This document shows, in pieces, positions 56,210 through 64,000 of a stretch of DNA of 64,000 bases. The stretch covers positions 62,001-126,000 of the forward strand of contig NZ_JACSPN010000007.1 of NCBI RefSeq assembly GCF_015142735.1. Reading direction: 5' to 3'. Position numbers and translations under genes: made by a program. Source of the stretch: Oerskovia douganii (lineage in GTDB: Bacteria > Actinomycetota > Actinomycetes > Actinomycetales > Cellulomonadaceae). Positions within the stretch are counted from its first letter, which is position 1. Every line of letters starts with the position of its first letter. Under the pieces are notes generated by a model. The model made no database searches. It had not been told where the DNA came from and saw nothing but the letters and a program-made list of their open reading frames with translations.

Positions 56210-57078
56210 CTACTCCTCTTTCGATACTCGAGTACTCACCGGCAAACGTCGGTTCCTCACCGACAGCCTGGCACCCCATGGTGTCATGTCTCGCGGCCAC
56301 GCGGCGGAATGCCCACTCCGGTACTGCGTCGCGTCCACGACCGTCTCGTTCAATCACTCGCATCTGCCTCCCGTGCCGACGTCCGGTCCGTGACCGCTCC
56401 CTTGGGCAGCGTCCGTCAGGGACGCGACCCCGGCGGCACCACGGAACGCGCCGAGGACAGACCAGCCTGACACGTGAGCCGAACCAGCCCCCGGACCTGG
56501 ACTGTGCATCACTGTCGGTGGGAGTGCGGGCCGCCGACCACTCGGCTCAACGGGCATCGGACATCTGCCCCGGCTCCCTCGTGAGACACCACGGATGACA
56601 ACCGATGGGTACTGCCGCTGTGCTCGACCTGGCGCCCTGCACGCGTCACGCGGACCGTGGCACGCGGACCGTCGCACGCGGCGGAGGGCAATCGGCACTC
56701 GGCGCACAGGACCCGGAACTGACGACGCGGCGCCCGGGCGCGCCAACGCCGGACGCTGGACAGCGCCGGTCGCCCAGTCGTCACGAGACCCGGGTTGTCG
56801 GCCCCTGTCCCCACCCAACGCACCGTCGAGCATCGTCAGCACCGTCGAGCATCGCCAGTCCCCCGCTGGACCTGATGGGCGCGACAGGGACCCTCGACCG
56901 GGGCCACCATCGCTCAGAGGGACGCTGCGGACGGCGGCTCCCGCAGGGGCGCTGTGCCGCATCGCGCTCAGCGAGTCCCGTTCCCCGGCGTAGCGCGCCG
57001 TCCGTCATCTTCCCACCCGCGCACACGCGGAAGCACCCTCGCCCCCGTGGAATCGCCGCTCCCCCGTCGCACAGAGAA
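56210..57078. other. Gene-free spacer between rsmG and the jag operon
   Basis: About 870 bases. Open frames on both strands are Arg/Pro/Ala-rich without domain, start-site signal or credible composition, so I call no gene. It holds short tandem repeats: CACGCGGACCGTSG at 14-base period (56647-56681) and GCACCGTCGAGCATCG at 19-base period (56820-56857). The rsmG promoter should lie in its first 150 bases. Nothing else is recognised. Confidence 0.6.
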
Positions 57079-57118
57079 ACGGCCGCCTGATGTTTCACGT
57101 GAAACATCAGGCGGCCGT
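57079..57118. terminator. Perfect 40-bp palindrome carrying a parS site
   Basis: Positions 57079-57118 are a perfect inverted repeat; the outer 12 bases on each side (ACGGCCGCCTGA and its complement) extend a central parS. It begins 16 bases after the jag stop, so the rpmH-to-jag transcript would fold it as a terminator. Confidence 0.88.
57091..57106. promoter_or_regulatory. parS site 6 (inside the palindrome)
   Basis: TGTTTCACGTGAAACA, a perfect 16-bp parS at the centre of the 40-bp palindrome downstream of jag. Confidence 0.97.
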
Positions 57119-57133
57119 CTGTGGTGCGGACGA

Positions 57134-57655
57134 TCAGGAGGCGTCTGCAGGCCGGATCACGACGTATCGCTCGGGGTCCGTCCCCCGAGAGTCGCTCGTG
57201 AGCCCCGCGGCCGCGACGACGTCGTGCACGACCTTGCGCTCGAAAGCGTTGAGAGGCTCCATCGAGAGTTCTTCACCCGACTCGCGCACGGTCGCGATGG
57301 CCGTGGTCGCGAGCTCGGTCAGCTCGACCTTGCGCTGAGCCCGGAAACCGGCGATGTCGAGCATCAGTCGGCTTCGTTCGCCCGTCCGGGCCTGGACAGC
57401 GAGGCGGGTGAGCTCCTGGAGCGCGTCGAGGACCTCCCCTTCCTTGCCGACCAGGTGGCGCAGCGAGGCGGGCTCGTCGGCGACGATCTCGAGCGCGGCA
57501 CGACCGTGGTCGATGTCGATGTCGATGTCCCCGTCGAGGTCTGCGATGTCGAGGAACTCCTCGAGGTAGTCAGCAGCAACCTCGCCCTCTTCCTCGAGGC
57601 GCGTCATCTCGTCGGGCGCTTGGTCTTCGGCAGCGGGTGCGTCGGTCGACGACAT
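57134..57655 (-). CDS. jag: KH/R3H RNA-binding protein Jag (KhpB)
   Basis: 173 residues: an acidic N-terminus, a KH domain (DIDHGRAALEIVADEPASLR, then HLVGKEGEVLDALQELTRLA) and an R3H domain (SMEPLNAFERKVVHDVVAAA with RGTDPERYVVI). The Jag_N domain of Firmicutes is absent, as is usual in Actinobacteria. It binds RNA and is linked to cell-wall growth and membrane insertion. ATG after AAGGAGTCAGC. Follows yidC by 73 bases in the rpmH-rnpA-yidD-yidC-jag order. Confidence 0.96.
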   Translation of the reverse strand: MSSTDAPAAEDQAPDEMTRLEEEGEVAADYLEEFLDIADLDGDIDIDIDHGRAALEIVADEPASLRHLVGKEGEVLDALQELTRLAVQARTGERSRLMLDIAGFRAQRKVELTELATTAIATVRESGEELSMEPLNAFERKVVHDVVAAAGLTSDSRGTDPERYVVIRPADAS

Positions 57656-57728
57656 GCTGACTCCTTGGAGGTGGTCGGGAGAACCCGGGTCGGGAAGGAT
57701 CCTCGGTGCTCTCGGAACAGGACTGGGG

Positions 57729-58793
57729 CTACTTCTTCGGCTTCTTCGGCTTCGAGGAACCCGAGCCGGTTCCCTTGGGCTGACCGTCGGTCTCGTCGGT
57801 GACGGGCGCGTCCTCGACCTGGTCCGCGGGCACGGTGGTTCCCGTGATCACGCGGGGCGTGCCCGGCTTCCGGCGGTCCTTGCGCTTGGGCTGCTGCCGC
57901 TGGCCGCGAGGCTGCTCGATGACGGGGGCCGCATCTTCGACGATGCCCTTGGCCGCCGCCTTGCGTGCCTTGCGCTCCTTCATGAGGCGCTCGGCCTCGG
58001 ATCCCGGGGCCGGCATGCGCTTGATCGTGTAGAACTGCTGGCCCATGGACCAGAGGTTGGTGGTGGTCCAGTAGACCAGGACGCCGACGGGGAAGTTCAC
58101 GCCCGAGACGGCGAAGATGAACGGGAAGACGTAGAGCATCATCTTCTGCGTCGACGCCATGGGGCCCTCGAGCGCCGACTTCGGCATGTTCTTCATGGTC
58201 AGCTGGCGCTGCGTGAAGAACGTCGTGGCGCACATCGCGACGATGAGGGCGCCGATGACGATCTTCGCCTGCACGTCGTCGGTCTTGAGGAAGATGTCCG
58301 AGAGGTGCGCACCGAAGAGCGATGAGCTCTCGATGTCGCTCGCGACGCTCGCGTCGATCGGCCCGATCGCCTTGGCGTCGCCGTTGGAGATCGGCACCAG
58401 GCCGTTGAGCACGCGGAACAGGGCGAAGAAGATCGGCGACTGCAGCAGGATCGGCAGGCAGGAGGCGAACGGGTTGGTCCCGTGCTTCTTGTAGAGCTCC
58501 ATGGTCTCGCGGCTCATGGCCTCGCGGGACGCCGGGTCGGACTTGCCCTTGTACTTCTTCTGGATCGCCTGCATCTCGGGCTGCAGCATCTGCATGCCGC
58601 GGGAGGCCTTGATCTGCTTGAAGAACAGCGGGATCAGGAGGATACGGATGATGATCACGAGCCCGACGATCGAGAAGACCCAGCCGAGCCCCGGTCCGTC
58701 GCCCATGCCCAGGAACACGAGCCCCTGGTGGCACAGGTACATGATCCACGCGACCGCCCACTCGATCGGCGCGAGGAACGCGAAGAAGTCCAT
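57729..58793 (-). CDS. yidC: Membrane protein insertase YidC
   Basis: 354 residues. Helices at about 10-28, 35-58 and the conserved core after it; the YidC/Oxa1 domain is recognised by RGMQMLQPEMQAIQKKYKGK, TNPFASCLPILLQSPIFFAL and the later LVYWTTTNLWSMGQQFYTIK. The C-terminal tail (285-354) is Lys/Arg/Pro-rich, ending KPKKPKK, and should bind ribosomes. It inserts membrane proteins alone or with SecYEG. ATG after AGGGAG. Confidence 0.97.
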   Translation of the reverse strand: MDFFAFLAPIEWAVAWIMYLCHQGLVFLGMGDGPGLGWVFSIVGLVIIIRILLIPLFFKQIKASRGMQMLQPEMQAIQKKYKGKSDPASREAMSRETMELYKKHGTNPFASCLPILLQSPIFFALFRVLNGLVPISNGDAKAIGPIDASVASDIESSSLFGAHLSDIFLKTDDVQAKIVIGALIVAMCATTFFTQRQLTMKNMPKSALEGPMASTQKMMLYVFPFIFAVSGVNFPVGVLVYWTTTNLWSMGQQFYTIKRMPAPGSEAERLMKERKARKAAAKGIVEDAAPVIEQPRGQRQQPKRKDRRKPGTPRVITGTTVPADQVEDAPVTDETDGQPKGTGSGSSKPKKPKK

Positions 58794-58852
58794 CCGTACT
58801 ACTCCCTAACCTTCAACAAACTGGGTCCTGACCGACGTCGCCGGCAGGAGGA

Positions 58853-59170
58853 CTAGTGCGAGTGCTTCCTCGGCGCCTCGGGGACGTCGTCGACGCCTCC
58901 CTTGCTCCAGGGATTGCATCTCAGCAGCCGCCACACGGCGAGCCGTACGCCGCGCAACGCACCGTGTCGTCGTATCGCGACGAGCGCGTACTGCGAGCAC
59001 GAGGGGTAGTACTTGCAGGTGGGACCGGTCATCGGGGAGATCACGCTCTGATATCCCCGGATGAGCCCCACGAGCACGAGCATCGGAACTCGCCGGACGA
59101 ACCGCCACGACCGCACGCCCCACCCGGGCGAGGCGACCGCGGGGCGGTCCACCTGGGCGGTCGCGCTCAC
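58853..59170 (-). CDS. yidD: Membrane protein insertion efficiency factor YidD
   Basis: About 105 residues. [20 protein letters not shown] with [20 protein letters not shown] and [16 protein letters not shown] is the YidD core, with its three Cys residues. A short amphipathic N-terminal part may touch the membrane. GTG 59170 overlaps the rnpA stop (GTGA), so the two are translated together. A GTG/ATG-like start further upstream at 59194 is less likely. Confidence 0.96.
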   Translation of the reverse strand: MSATAQVDRPAVASPGWGVRSWRFVRRVPMLVLVGLIRGYQSVISPMTGPTCKYYPSCSQYALVAIRRHGALRGVRLAVWRLLRCNPWSKGGVDDVPEAPRKHSH

Positions 59171-59532
59171 GGCTCGGCCCTCCGGCGGTCCCACTGGGCC
59201 ACTGCTCGCGCGAGGCAGGACGCGAGGTCCTGCTCGAGCCGGGAGTAGTCGCTGTCGGCGGAGGCCGGGAGGGCTCGCACGACGACCCGTGTCCGTGGGG
59301 GCAGCGCTTCGAGGTACGCCGAGGACGCAGCGCGCAGGCGTCGCTTCACCTGGTTGCGGTGAACCGCGTTGCCGACGGCCTTGGATACGACAAAACCGAC
59401 CTGTGGTGGTTCTTCTCCCCCAGGATCCTGGGCGAGATGAACCACCACGGTCGATCGTCCCGCGCGCACGCCACGTCGCACCGCCCGCTCAAAATCTACG
59501 GAACGGCGCAAGCGGTGCGCCGCGGGTAGCAC
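59167..59532 (-). CDS. rnpA: Ribonuclease P protein component
   Basis: 121 residues: [40 protein letters not shown] and [20 protein letters not shown] contain the RNR-type motif NxxxRxxxKRR that binds the RNase P RNA. It assists 5' maturation of tRNAs. GTG start seven bases after the rpmH stop. Confidence 0.97.
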   Translation of the reverse strand: MLPAAHRLRRSVDFERAVRRGVRAGRSTVVVHLAQDPGGEEPPQVGFVVSKAVGNAVHRNQVKRRLRAASSAYLEALPPRTRVVVRALPASADSDYSRLEQDLASCLARAVAQWDRRRAEP

Positions 59533-59538
59533 CTGCTG

Positions 59539-59676
59539 TCAGGCAGAGAGCTCGGCGCGGCCCTTGCGACGACGGGCTGCCAGGATGGCGCGGCCGGCGC
59601 GGGTGCGCATACGCAGCCGGAAACCGTGGGTCTTCGCACGGCGCCGGTTGTTCGGCTGGAAAGTCCGCTTGCTCAC
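59539..59676 (-). CDS. rpmH: 50S ribosomal protein L34
   Basis: 45 residues beginning [20 protein letters not shown] and ending RKGRAELSA, the universal L34 sequence; GTG start. It is a basic protein of the large subunit. First gene of the rpmH-rnpA-yidD-yidC-jag transcript, divergent from dnaA. Confidence 0.98.
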   Translation of the reverse strand: MSKRTFQPNNRRRAKTHGFRLRMRTRAGRAILAARRRKGRAELSA

Positions 59677-59844
59677 GAGGTACTCCAAGAACGTCGGGGA
59701 GGTACACCGTCTATGTCCTCGACGATGCAGTGCTACAGCTGGAAGAGATGCAGTTCTGCATCCCAGCCGCCCGTGTACCCGCCACGATCAGTCCGTGGAT
59801 TCGCCCCCGTGAGGGCGCGCGAAAGTACCTGGAACGGCTGTATG

Positions 59845-59874
59845 ACGTTACGCCGGGGACCCCCCTCGGGTCAA
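59845..59874 (-). promoter_or_regulatory. Promoter of rpmH
   Basis: On the minus strand TTGACC (59874-59869) is followed after 18 bases by TAACGT (59850-59845), good -35 and -10 matches. The leader to the rpmH start is about 160 bases. Confidence 0.6.
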
Positions 59875-60042
59875 ACCCAGGTACTCAGCGCCGAGCCTGT
59901 CATGATATGTCGCGCAGCAGGCGATACGTCTACCCTGGTCATGGGACCGTGGGCGCCCGGCCGGGGCACCAGACCGCCTGGCGTGCGCCGACGGCGCAGC
60001 AGGCCCGAGAGAGCCGGAGTGCTTCCGAGCATCCCCACAGGT

Positions 60043-60063
60043 TGTGGAAAACTATGTGGATAA
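60043..60063 (-). promoter_or_regulatory. DnaA boxes at the dnaA promoter
   Basis: A perfect TTATCCACA (60055-60063, minus strand) next to TTTTCCACA (60043-60051). They lie 71-91 bases before the dnaA start, where DnaA is known to repress its own gene. Confidence 0.8.
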
Positions 60064-60133
60064 CGTGCCGGCGTGGCACACTCCAGACTGATCCCCCGCA
60101 TCACGCCCCGCCCGACGACGAAGGAATCACCTG

Positions 60134-61567
60134 GTGTCCAACCCTGACGAGAACATCGCTGACGTCTGGGCCCAGACCATCGCCGTCCTCGAGGCCAGTC
60201 CCGACATGACGCCGCGGCAGATCGCGTTCATCAAGCTTGCCAAGCCTCTGGCGATCCTGGACGACACCGTCTTCATCGCCGTGCCGCACGAGCAGACGCG
60301 AACCTACCTGGAGACCCGGGTCCGGGACGAGCTCGTCTCGGCGATGGCCGGCGCCCTCGGCCGGGACGTCCGGTTCGGGATCACGGTCGACCCCGAGCTC
60401 GCGGCCGAGCCCCCCTCGCCCGCCGCTCTCACGGCGAGCGTGCCGGACCAGCCTCTTCCCATGCCCGTGCGCGTCGAGCCGGAGCGTGAGCGGATGCTCC
60501 CCGCCCCGGCGCAGCAGCGCCCGCACGCCGAGCCGACCCGGCTGAACCCGAAGTACATCTTCGAGACCTTCGTCATCGGTTCGTCGAACCGGTTCGCCCA
60601 CGCGGCCGCCGTCGCCGTCGCGGAGGCACCCGCCAAGGCGTACAACCCGCTGTTCATCTACGGCCAGTCCGGTCTGGGCAAGACCCATCTGCTGCACGCG
60701 ATCGGGCACTACGCGCACAACCTGTACCCCAACGTGCGCGTGCGGTACGTGAACTCGGAGGAGTTCACGAACGACTTCATCAACTCGATCGGTGAGGGCA
60801 AGGCAGGGGCGTTCCAGCGACGCTACCGCGACGTCGACGTCCTCCTCATCGACGACATCCAGTTCCTGCAGGGCAAGGAACAGACGATGGAGGAGTTCTT
60901 CCACACGTTCAACGCGCTGCACAACGCCAACAAGCAGCTCGTCATCACCTCGGACCTGCCCCCCAAGCAGCTCAACGGCTTCGAGGACCGGCTGCGCAGC
61001 CGGTTCGAGTGGGGCCTCATCACCGACGTCCAACCTCCGGACCTCGAGACCCGTATCGCGATCCTCCGCAAGAAGGCGGCGAGCGAGCGCCTGGCGGTCC
61101 CGACCGACGTCCTGTCGTACATCGGGTCCAAGATCTCGACGAACATCCGTGAGCTCGAGGGTGCGCTGATCCGAGTCACGGCGTTCGCGAACCTGAACCG
61201 GCAGCAGGTGGACCTGGCGCTCGCCGAGATCGTCCTCAAGGACCTCATCACCGACGACGACGCCTCGGAGATCACCCCGGCGAGCGTCATCGCGCAGACC
61301 GCGGCCTACTTCGGTCTGACCATAGAAGATCTGTGCGGCAGCTCGCGCTCGCGTGTGCTGGTGACCGCGCGCCAGATCGCCATGTACCTGTGCCGCGAGC
61401 TCACCGACCTCTCCCTGCCCAAGATCGGCCAGCAGTTCGGTGGACGCGACCACACGACGGTCATGCACGCGAATCGCAAGATCACGGAGCAGATGGCTGA
61501 GCGTCGTTCGACGTACAACCAGGTGACCGAGCTGACGAGCCGCATCAAGCAGCAGCACCGGGGTTGA
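60134..61567 (+). CDS. dnaA: Chromosomal replication initiator DnaA
   Basis: 477 residues. Domain I (1-85), a Pro/Glu-rich linker (90-145), the AAA+ domain with Walker [12 protein letters not shown] (Lys183), Walker [21 protein letters not shown] and sensor segments, and domain IV with [20 protein letters not shown] and [14 protein letters not shown], which reads the DnaA box. It opens oriC and loads DnaB. GTG start after AAGGAA. Terminator 24 bases behind the stop. Confidence 0.99.
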   Translation: MSNPDENIADVWAQTIAVLEASPDMTPRQIAFIKLAKPLAILDDTVFIAVPHEQTRTYLETRVRDELVSAMAGALGRDVRFGITVDPELAAEPPSPAALTASVPDQPLPMPVRVEPERERMLPAPAQQRPHAEPTRLNPKYIFETFVIGSSNRFAHAAAVAVAEAPAKAYNPLFIYGQSGLGKTHLLHAIGHYAHNLYPNVRVRYVNSEEFTNDFINSIGEGKAGAFQRRYRDVDVLLIDDIQFLQGKEQTMEEFFHTFNALHNANKQLVITSDLPPKQLNGFEDRLRSRFEWGLITDVQPPDLETRIAILRKKAASERLAVPTDVLSYIGSKISTNIRELEGALIRVTAFANLNRQQVDLALAEIVLKDLITDDDASEITPASVIAQTAAYFGLTIEDLCGSSRSRVLVTARQIAMYLCRELTDLSLPKIGQQFGGRDHTTVMHANRKITEQMAERRSTYNQVTELTSRIKQQHRG

Positions 61568-61590
61568 CCTTCGTCCCGTGCTCGTGAGGG

Positions 61591-61619
61591 GACCAGGCCG
61601 GCAGGGGCGAGGCCTGGTC
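61591..61619 (+). terminator. Terminator after dnaA
   Basis: GACCAGGCC (61591-61599) pairs with GGCCTGGTC (61611-61619). A second hairpin, GTCCCGGGA/TCCCGGGAC (61832-61857), lies further into the spacer. Confidence 0.75.
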
Positions 61620-61933
61620 ACGTGCCTGCGGCTCCTGTCCCGGTCCGGCCTGGAGCCGTGTGCCGCGGGCTCCTCCGTCCGTCGCCCTGCCGTGCTGACG
61701 TAGCGCCTCCGCAGCTCCTTCCTCGTCGTGGGGTGACCGCCTGGCGGTCCAGCGCGAACCAGCGCCGTCCAGCGCGGCCCCGCACCGTCTCCCCGTCCCG
61801 AGGTCACCCCGCGCCGCGCTCGTCTGGTCCGGTCCCGGGACGTCCCGATCCCGGGACGCAAGGACGGCCCAGGTTCGCCGGCCGTCAGCCCTGTGTGACG
61901 ACGGGGTCCACGCGCGTCGTCGCACGTCCAGGG

Positions 61934-62495
61934 TCTGTTATGCACTTTATGCGGCTTAACTGTGGATGAATTCTCGTCCGGCGCTCGACACTGTGCACAG
62001 ACGCCCCGACGACGTCGCTCACCCTGTTCACAACTGGCTGAGCCGTCCGCGAGGATGCACAGGCTGTCGGAACCGATGTGTACAAGTAGCTGTGGATACG
62101 ACGTCGTCCCCATGGTTGTCCACAGCGCCTGGGGGTATGTCCACCACTCACCCTCGATCGTCCCCAGATCGGTGGTCCTGCGTCCCCAACAGGCTGTGTA
62201 CAGGGCACTCTGTGCTGTGTACAGATCAGGTGGAGGCCGCGCTCCCCCACAACCTTGTGCACCTACCTGTGGATAACTGTGGATGAAGGGGCACATCGTG
62301 TGGACAGAGGAGGTGCCGTCGGTGGACGGCGATCTGTGGACAACTCGCCGTCAACAGTGCCTGCGATTTACCCACAGGTTCGTACCCGGCTCGTCCACAC
62401 GCAGAACATGCCTCTGACCTGCGAAGAGACCCGTTTTCCACACTTTGCACAACACCGATGACTACGACGAATGATCTCTAAGAGGAAAAATCCAC
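61934..62495. other. oriC: Replication origin oriC
   Basis: The dnaA-dnaN spacer (1,250 bases). Perfect DnaA boxes: TTGTCCACA at 62116-62124 (plus) and 62335-62343 (minus), TTATCCACA at 62268-62276 (minus). One-mismatch boxes at 61961, 62077, 62091, 62278, 62299, 62368, 62391 and 62434; CTGTACACA variants at 62195 and 62216. AT-rich stretches near 61934-61975 and 62463-62492 are candidate unwinding elements. Boxes run in both directions. The first 330 bases after dnaA and the last 320 before dnaN have few boxes. Confidence 0.92.
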
Positions 62496-62819
62496 ACGCC
62501 TTCATCTGGTGCCGCGCCGTTCGAGCTGCCTCAAGTCGCAGGTGTGACCGCAGTCACAGCACGTGCGTCCGAGAGCCCGGGCAGGACCAGGATCACCCGA
62601 GATCCACAGAGCGTGCCAGAGGTACCGGGCAGGGCCACGACTCGCGTAGGGTTCATGCGGGCACGACGACCCGAACAGGTCTCGTCCTCCCCGACGGTGA
62701 GGAGGTCGACGCGACGAACCGCGACGTGCGGTCTTCATGCACGAGCGAACTCACCCCTGTGTACCGCGCGGTCGAGTGCCTGACATGTGAAGATCGATCC
62801 ATGGACGAGAGGGTGTGGG

Positions 62820-63950
62820 ATGAAGTTCCGGGTTGAGCGTGATGTCCTGGCCGACGCAGTGACCTGGACGGCCCGTACGTTGCCGACACGGCCGCCGGCG
62901 CCCGTCCTCGCAGGGGTGCGGATCGAGGCCGACGCGATCGGCACGATCGGGCTGTCGAGCTTCGACTACGAGGTCTCCGCACGGTCCGAGATCCCGGCCG
63001 AGGTCGTCGAGCCGGGGACCGTCCTCGTGTCGGGCCGGCTCCTCGCCGAGATCTCGCGCGCCCTGCCGGCCAAGCCGGTGGACTTCGCGGTCGAGGGCAA
63101 CAAGGTGATCGTGACGTGCGGTGCGAGCCGCTTCACGCTGCTCACGATGCCCGTGGAGGACTACCCCGCGCTGCCCGCCATGCCGGAGCTGTCCGGGACG
63201 GTCTCCGGCGACGAGCTGACGCACGCGGTCGCCCAGGTGACGGTCGCGGCGAGCCGTGACGACACGCTGCCGCTCCTGACGGGCGTGCGCATGGAGATCG
63301 ACGGCGAGCGCATCACGCTGCTCGCGACGGACCGCTACCGTCTCGCGCTGCGCGAGCTCACGTGGACCCCGTCGTCCCCCGACTTCAACGCGGTCGCCCT
63401 GGTACGTGCCCGCACGCTCAACGACGTCGCGAAGTCCCTCGGTAGCTCGGGCCTGGTCAACGTGGGCCTCACGGCCGGCTCCGGCGTCGACCTCATCGGT
63501 TTCGAGGCGGGCGGGCGCCACACGACGTCGCAGCTCGTCGACGGCGACTACCCCGCGGTGCGTCGCCTCTTCCCCGACGAGACCCCGATCCACGCCGTGA
63601 TGGCGACGGCACCCCTGATCGACGCGGCCAAGCGCGTCTCGCTCGTCGCGGAGCGCAACACCCCGATCCGCCTGTCGTTCACGGACGGTCAGGTCGTGCT
63701 CGACGCCGGCCAGGGCGACGACGCGCAGGCGTCCGAGGCCCTCGAGGCGGTCCTGGTGGGTGAGGAGATCTCGGTCGCCTTCAACCCGCAGTTCCTGCTC
63801 GACGGGCTGGGGGCCCTGGGGACGGACTTCGTCCGCCTGAGCTTCACGCACCCCAACAAGCCGGTCGAGTTCACGGGCCAGGAGTCGCTGGACGGCGAGG
63901 ACTCCTCGCACTACCGCTACCTGCTGGTCCCCATCCGGTTCGCGAGCTAG
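62820..63950 (+). CDS. dnaN: DNA polymerase III sliding clamp
   Basis: 376 residues, three clamp domains: MKFRVERDVLADAVTWTART, TLPLLTGVRMEIDGERITLL followed by ATDRYRLALRE, and the C-terminal SSHYRYLLVPIRFAS (the usual P-M-R ending with I in place of M). It encircles DNA and tethers the polymerase. ATG 62820 was chosen because the family start MKFRV falls there; a weak GAGGGTG precedes it. Confidence 0.98.
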   Translation: MKFRVERDVLADAVTWTARTLPTRPPAPVLAGVRIEADAIGTIGLSSFDYEVSARSEIPAEVVEPGTVLVSGRLLAEISRALPAKPVDFAVEGNKVIVTCGASRFTLLTMPVEDYPALPAMPELSGTVSGDELTHAVAQVTVAASRDDTLPLLTGVRMEIDGERITLLATDRYRLALRELTWTPSSPDFNAVALVRARTLNDVAKSLGSSGLVNVGLTAGSGVDLIGFEAGGRHTTSQLVDGDYPAVRRLFPDETPIHAVMATAPLIDAAKRVSLVAERNTPIRLSFTDGQVVLDAGQGDDAQASEALEAVLVGEEISVAFNPQFLLDGLGALGTDFVRLSFTHPNKPVEFTGQESLDGEDSSHYRYLLVPIRFAS

Positions 63951-63987
63951 CAGCGGCGGGACGAGCCCTACGGCACGGAGGTACGCC

Positions 63988-64000
63988 ATGGTCATGCACA
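63988..64000 (+). CDS. First codons of a gene cut by the window edge
   Basis: GGAGG (63977-63981) precedes ATG at 63988 by six bases; four codons are visible, MVMH. In related genomes the gene after dnaN is gnd (6-phosphogluconate dehydrogenase, beginning MHIGL) or recF. The visible MH favours gnd slightly, but four residues cannot decide. Confidence 0.5.

Noticed and set aside
56354-56962. 202-codon minus-strand frame between rsmG and jag
   Set aside because: No start-site signal, no family likeness, Arg/Pro/Gly-rich, and overlapping frames on the other strand are equally long.

Overview
The window is about 73-75% GC, uses GTG starts often, and carries an actinobacterial replication-origin neighbourhood: ino1-padR-pbp-rpsF-ssb-rpsR-rplI-dnaB on one side and cca-nudix-murJ-trxBA-parBA-rsmG-jag-yidC-yidD-rnpA-rpmH-dnaA-oriC-dnaN on the other. 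Gene content (DUF6049, DUF6518, DUF2975/HTH pair, DUF305 lipoproteins, DnaB intein, CBM5/12-like secreted protein) suggests a Micrococcales bacterium of the Cellulomonadaceae/Promicromonosporaceae type (Cellulomonas, Oerskovia or Cellulosimicrobium-like). The genus is an inference.

Layout. 1-25.6 kb is an accessory half. It starts with the 5' part of a secreted cell-wall hydrolase under a c-di-AMP (ydaO-yuaA) riboswitch. It continues with DUF305 lipoproteins, a ferric-reductase-like membrane flavoprotein, DoxX proteins, an ArsR-SulP pair, SUKH/SMI1 immunity-like genes with an orphan PIN gene, two alpha/beta hydrolases, an M23 peptidase, an SNase-like membrane nuclease, a DUF2975-HTH pair, an MFS exporter coupled to glutaminase, a universal stress protein, an LVIVD-repeat secreted protein with two carbohydrate-binding modules, and a methyltransferase. 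25.7-34.7 kb holds dnaB (with a 427-residue LAGLIDADG intein), a MATE exporter, the rpsF-ssb-rpsR-rplI cluster and a class A PBP with a PASTA domain. 35-40.2 kb holds padR-ino1 and two MFS transporters. 40.3-52.8 kb is cca, a NUDIX-DUF6049-MurJ-pseudokinase run, trxBA, and an aminotransferase-ATP-grasp pair. 52.8-59.7 kb is the parABS/rsmG and jag-yidC-yidD-rnpA-rpmH block on the minus strand. 59.7-64 kb is dnaA, oriC and dnaN, with the first codons of a further gene at the edge.

How the parts connect. Chromosome maintenance dominates the right half. Six parS sites lie in 4.2 kb. Four are inside parB, parA (two) and rsmG, and all four are read in the same frame as the peptide VSRET. Two perfect 40-bp palindromes bracket that cluster; one contains a parS site and the other runs into one. 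DnaA boxes fill the dnaA-dnaN spacer, sit at the dnaA promoter, and also form a second cluster between dnaB and the MATE gene. Envelope growth is the second theme (riboswitch-controlled hydrolase, PBP, MurJ with a separate pseudokinase/discoidin partner, D-Ala-D-Ala ligase-like ATP-grasp enzyme, YidC). A SigR-type promoter precedes trxBA. No rRNA, tRNA, CRISPR array or insertion sequence was found.
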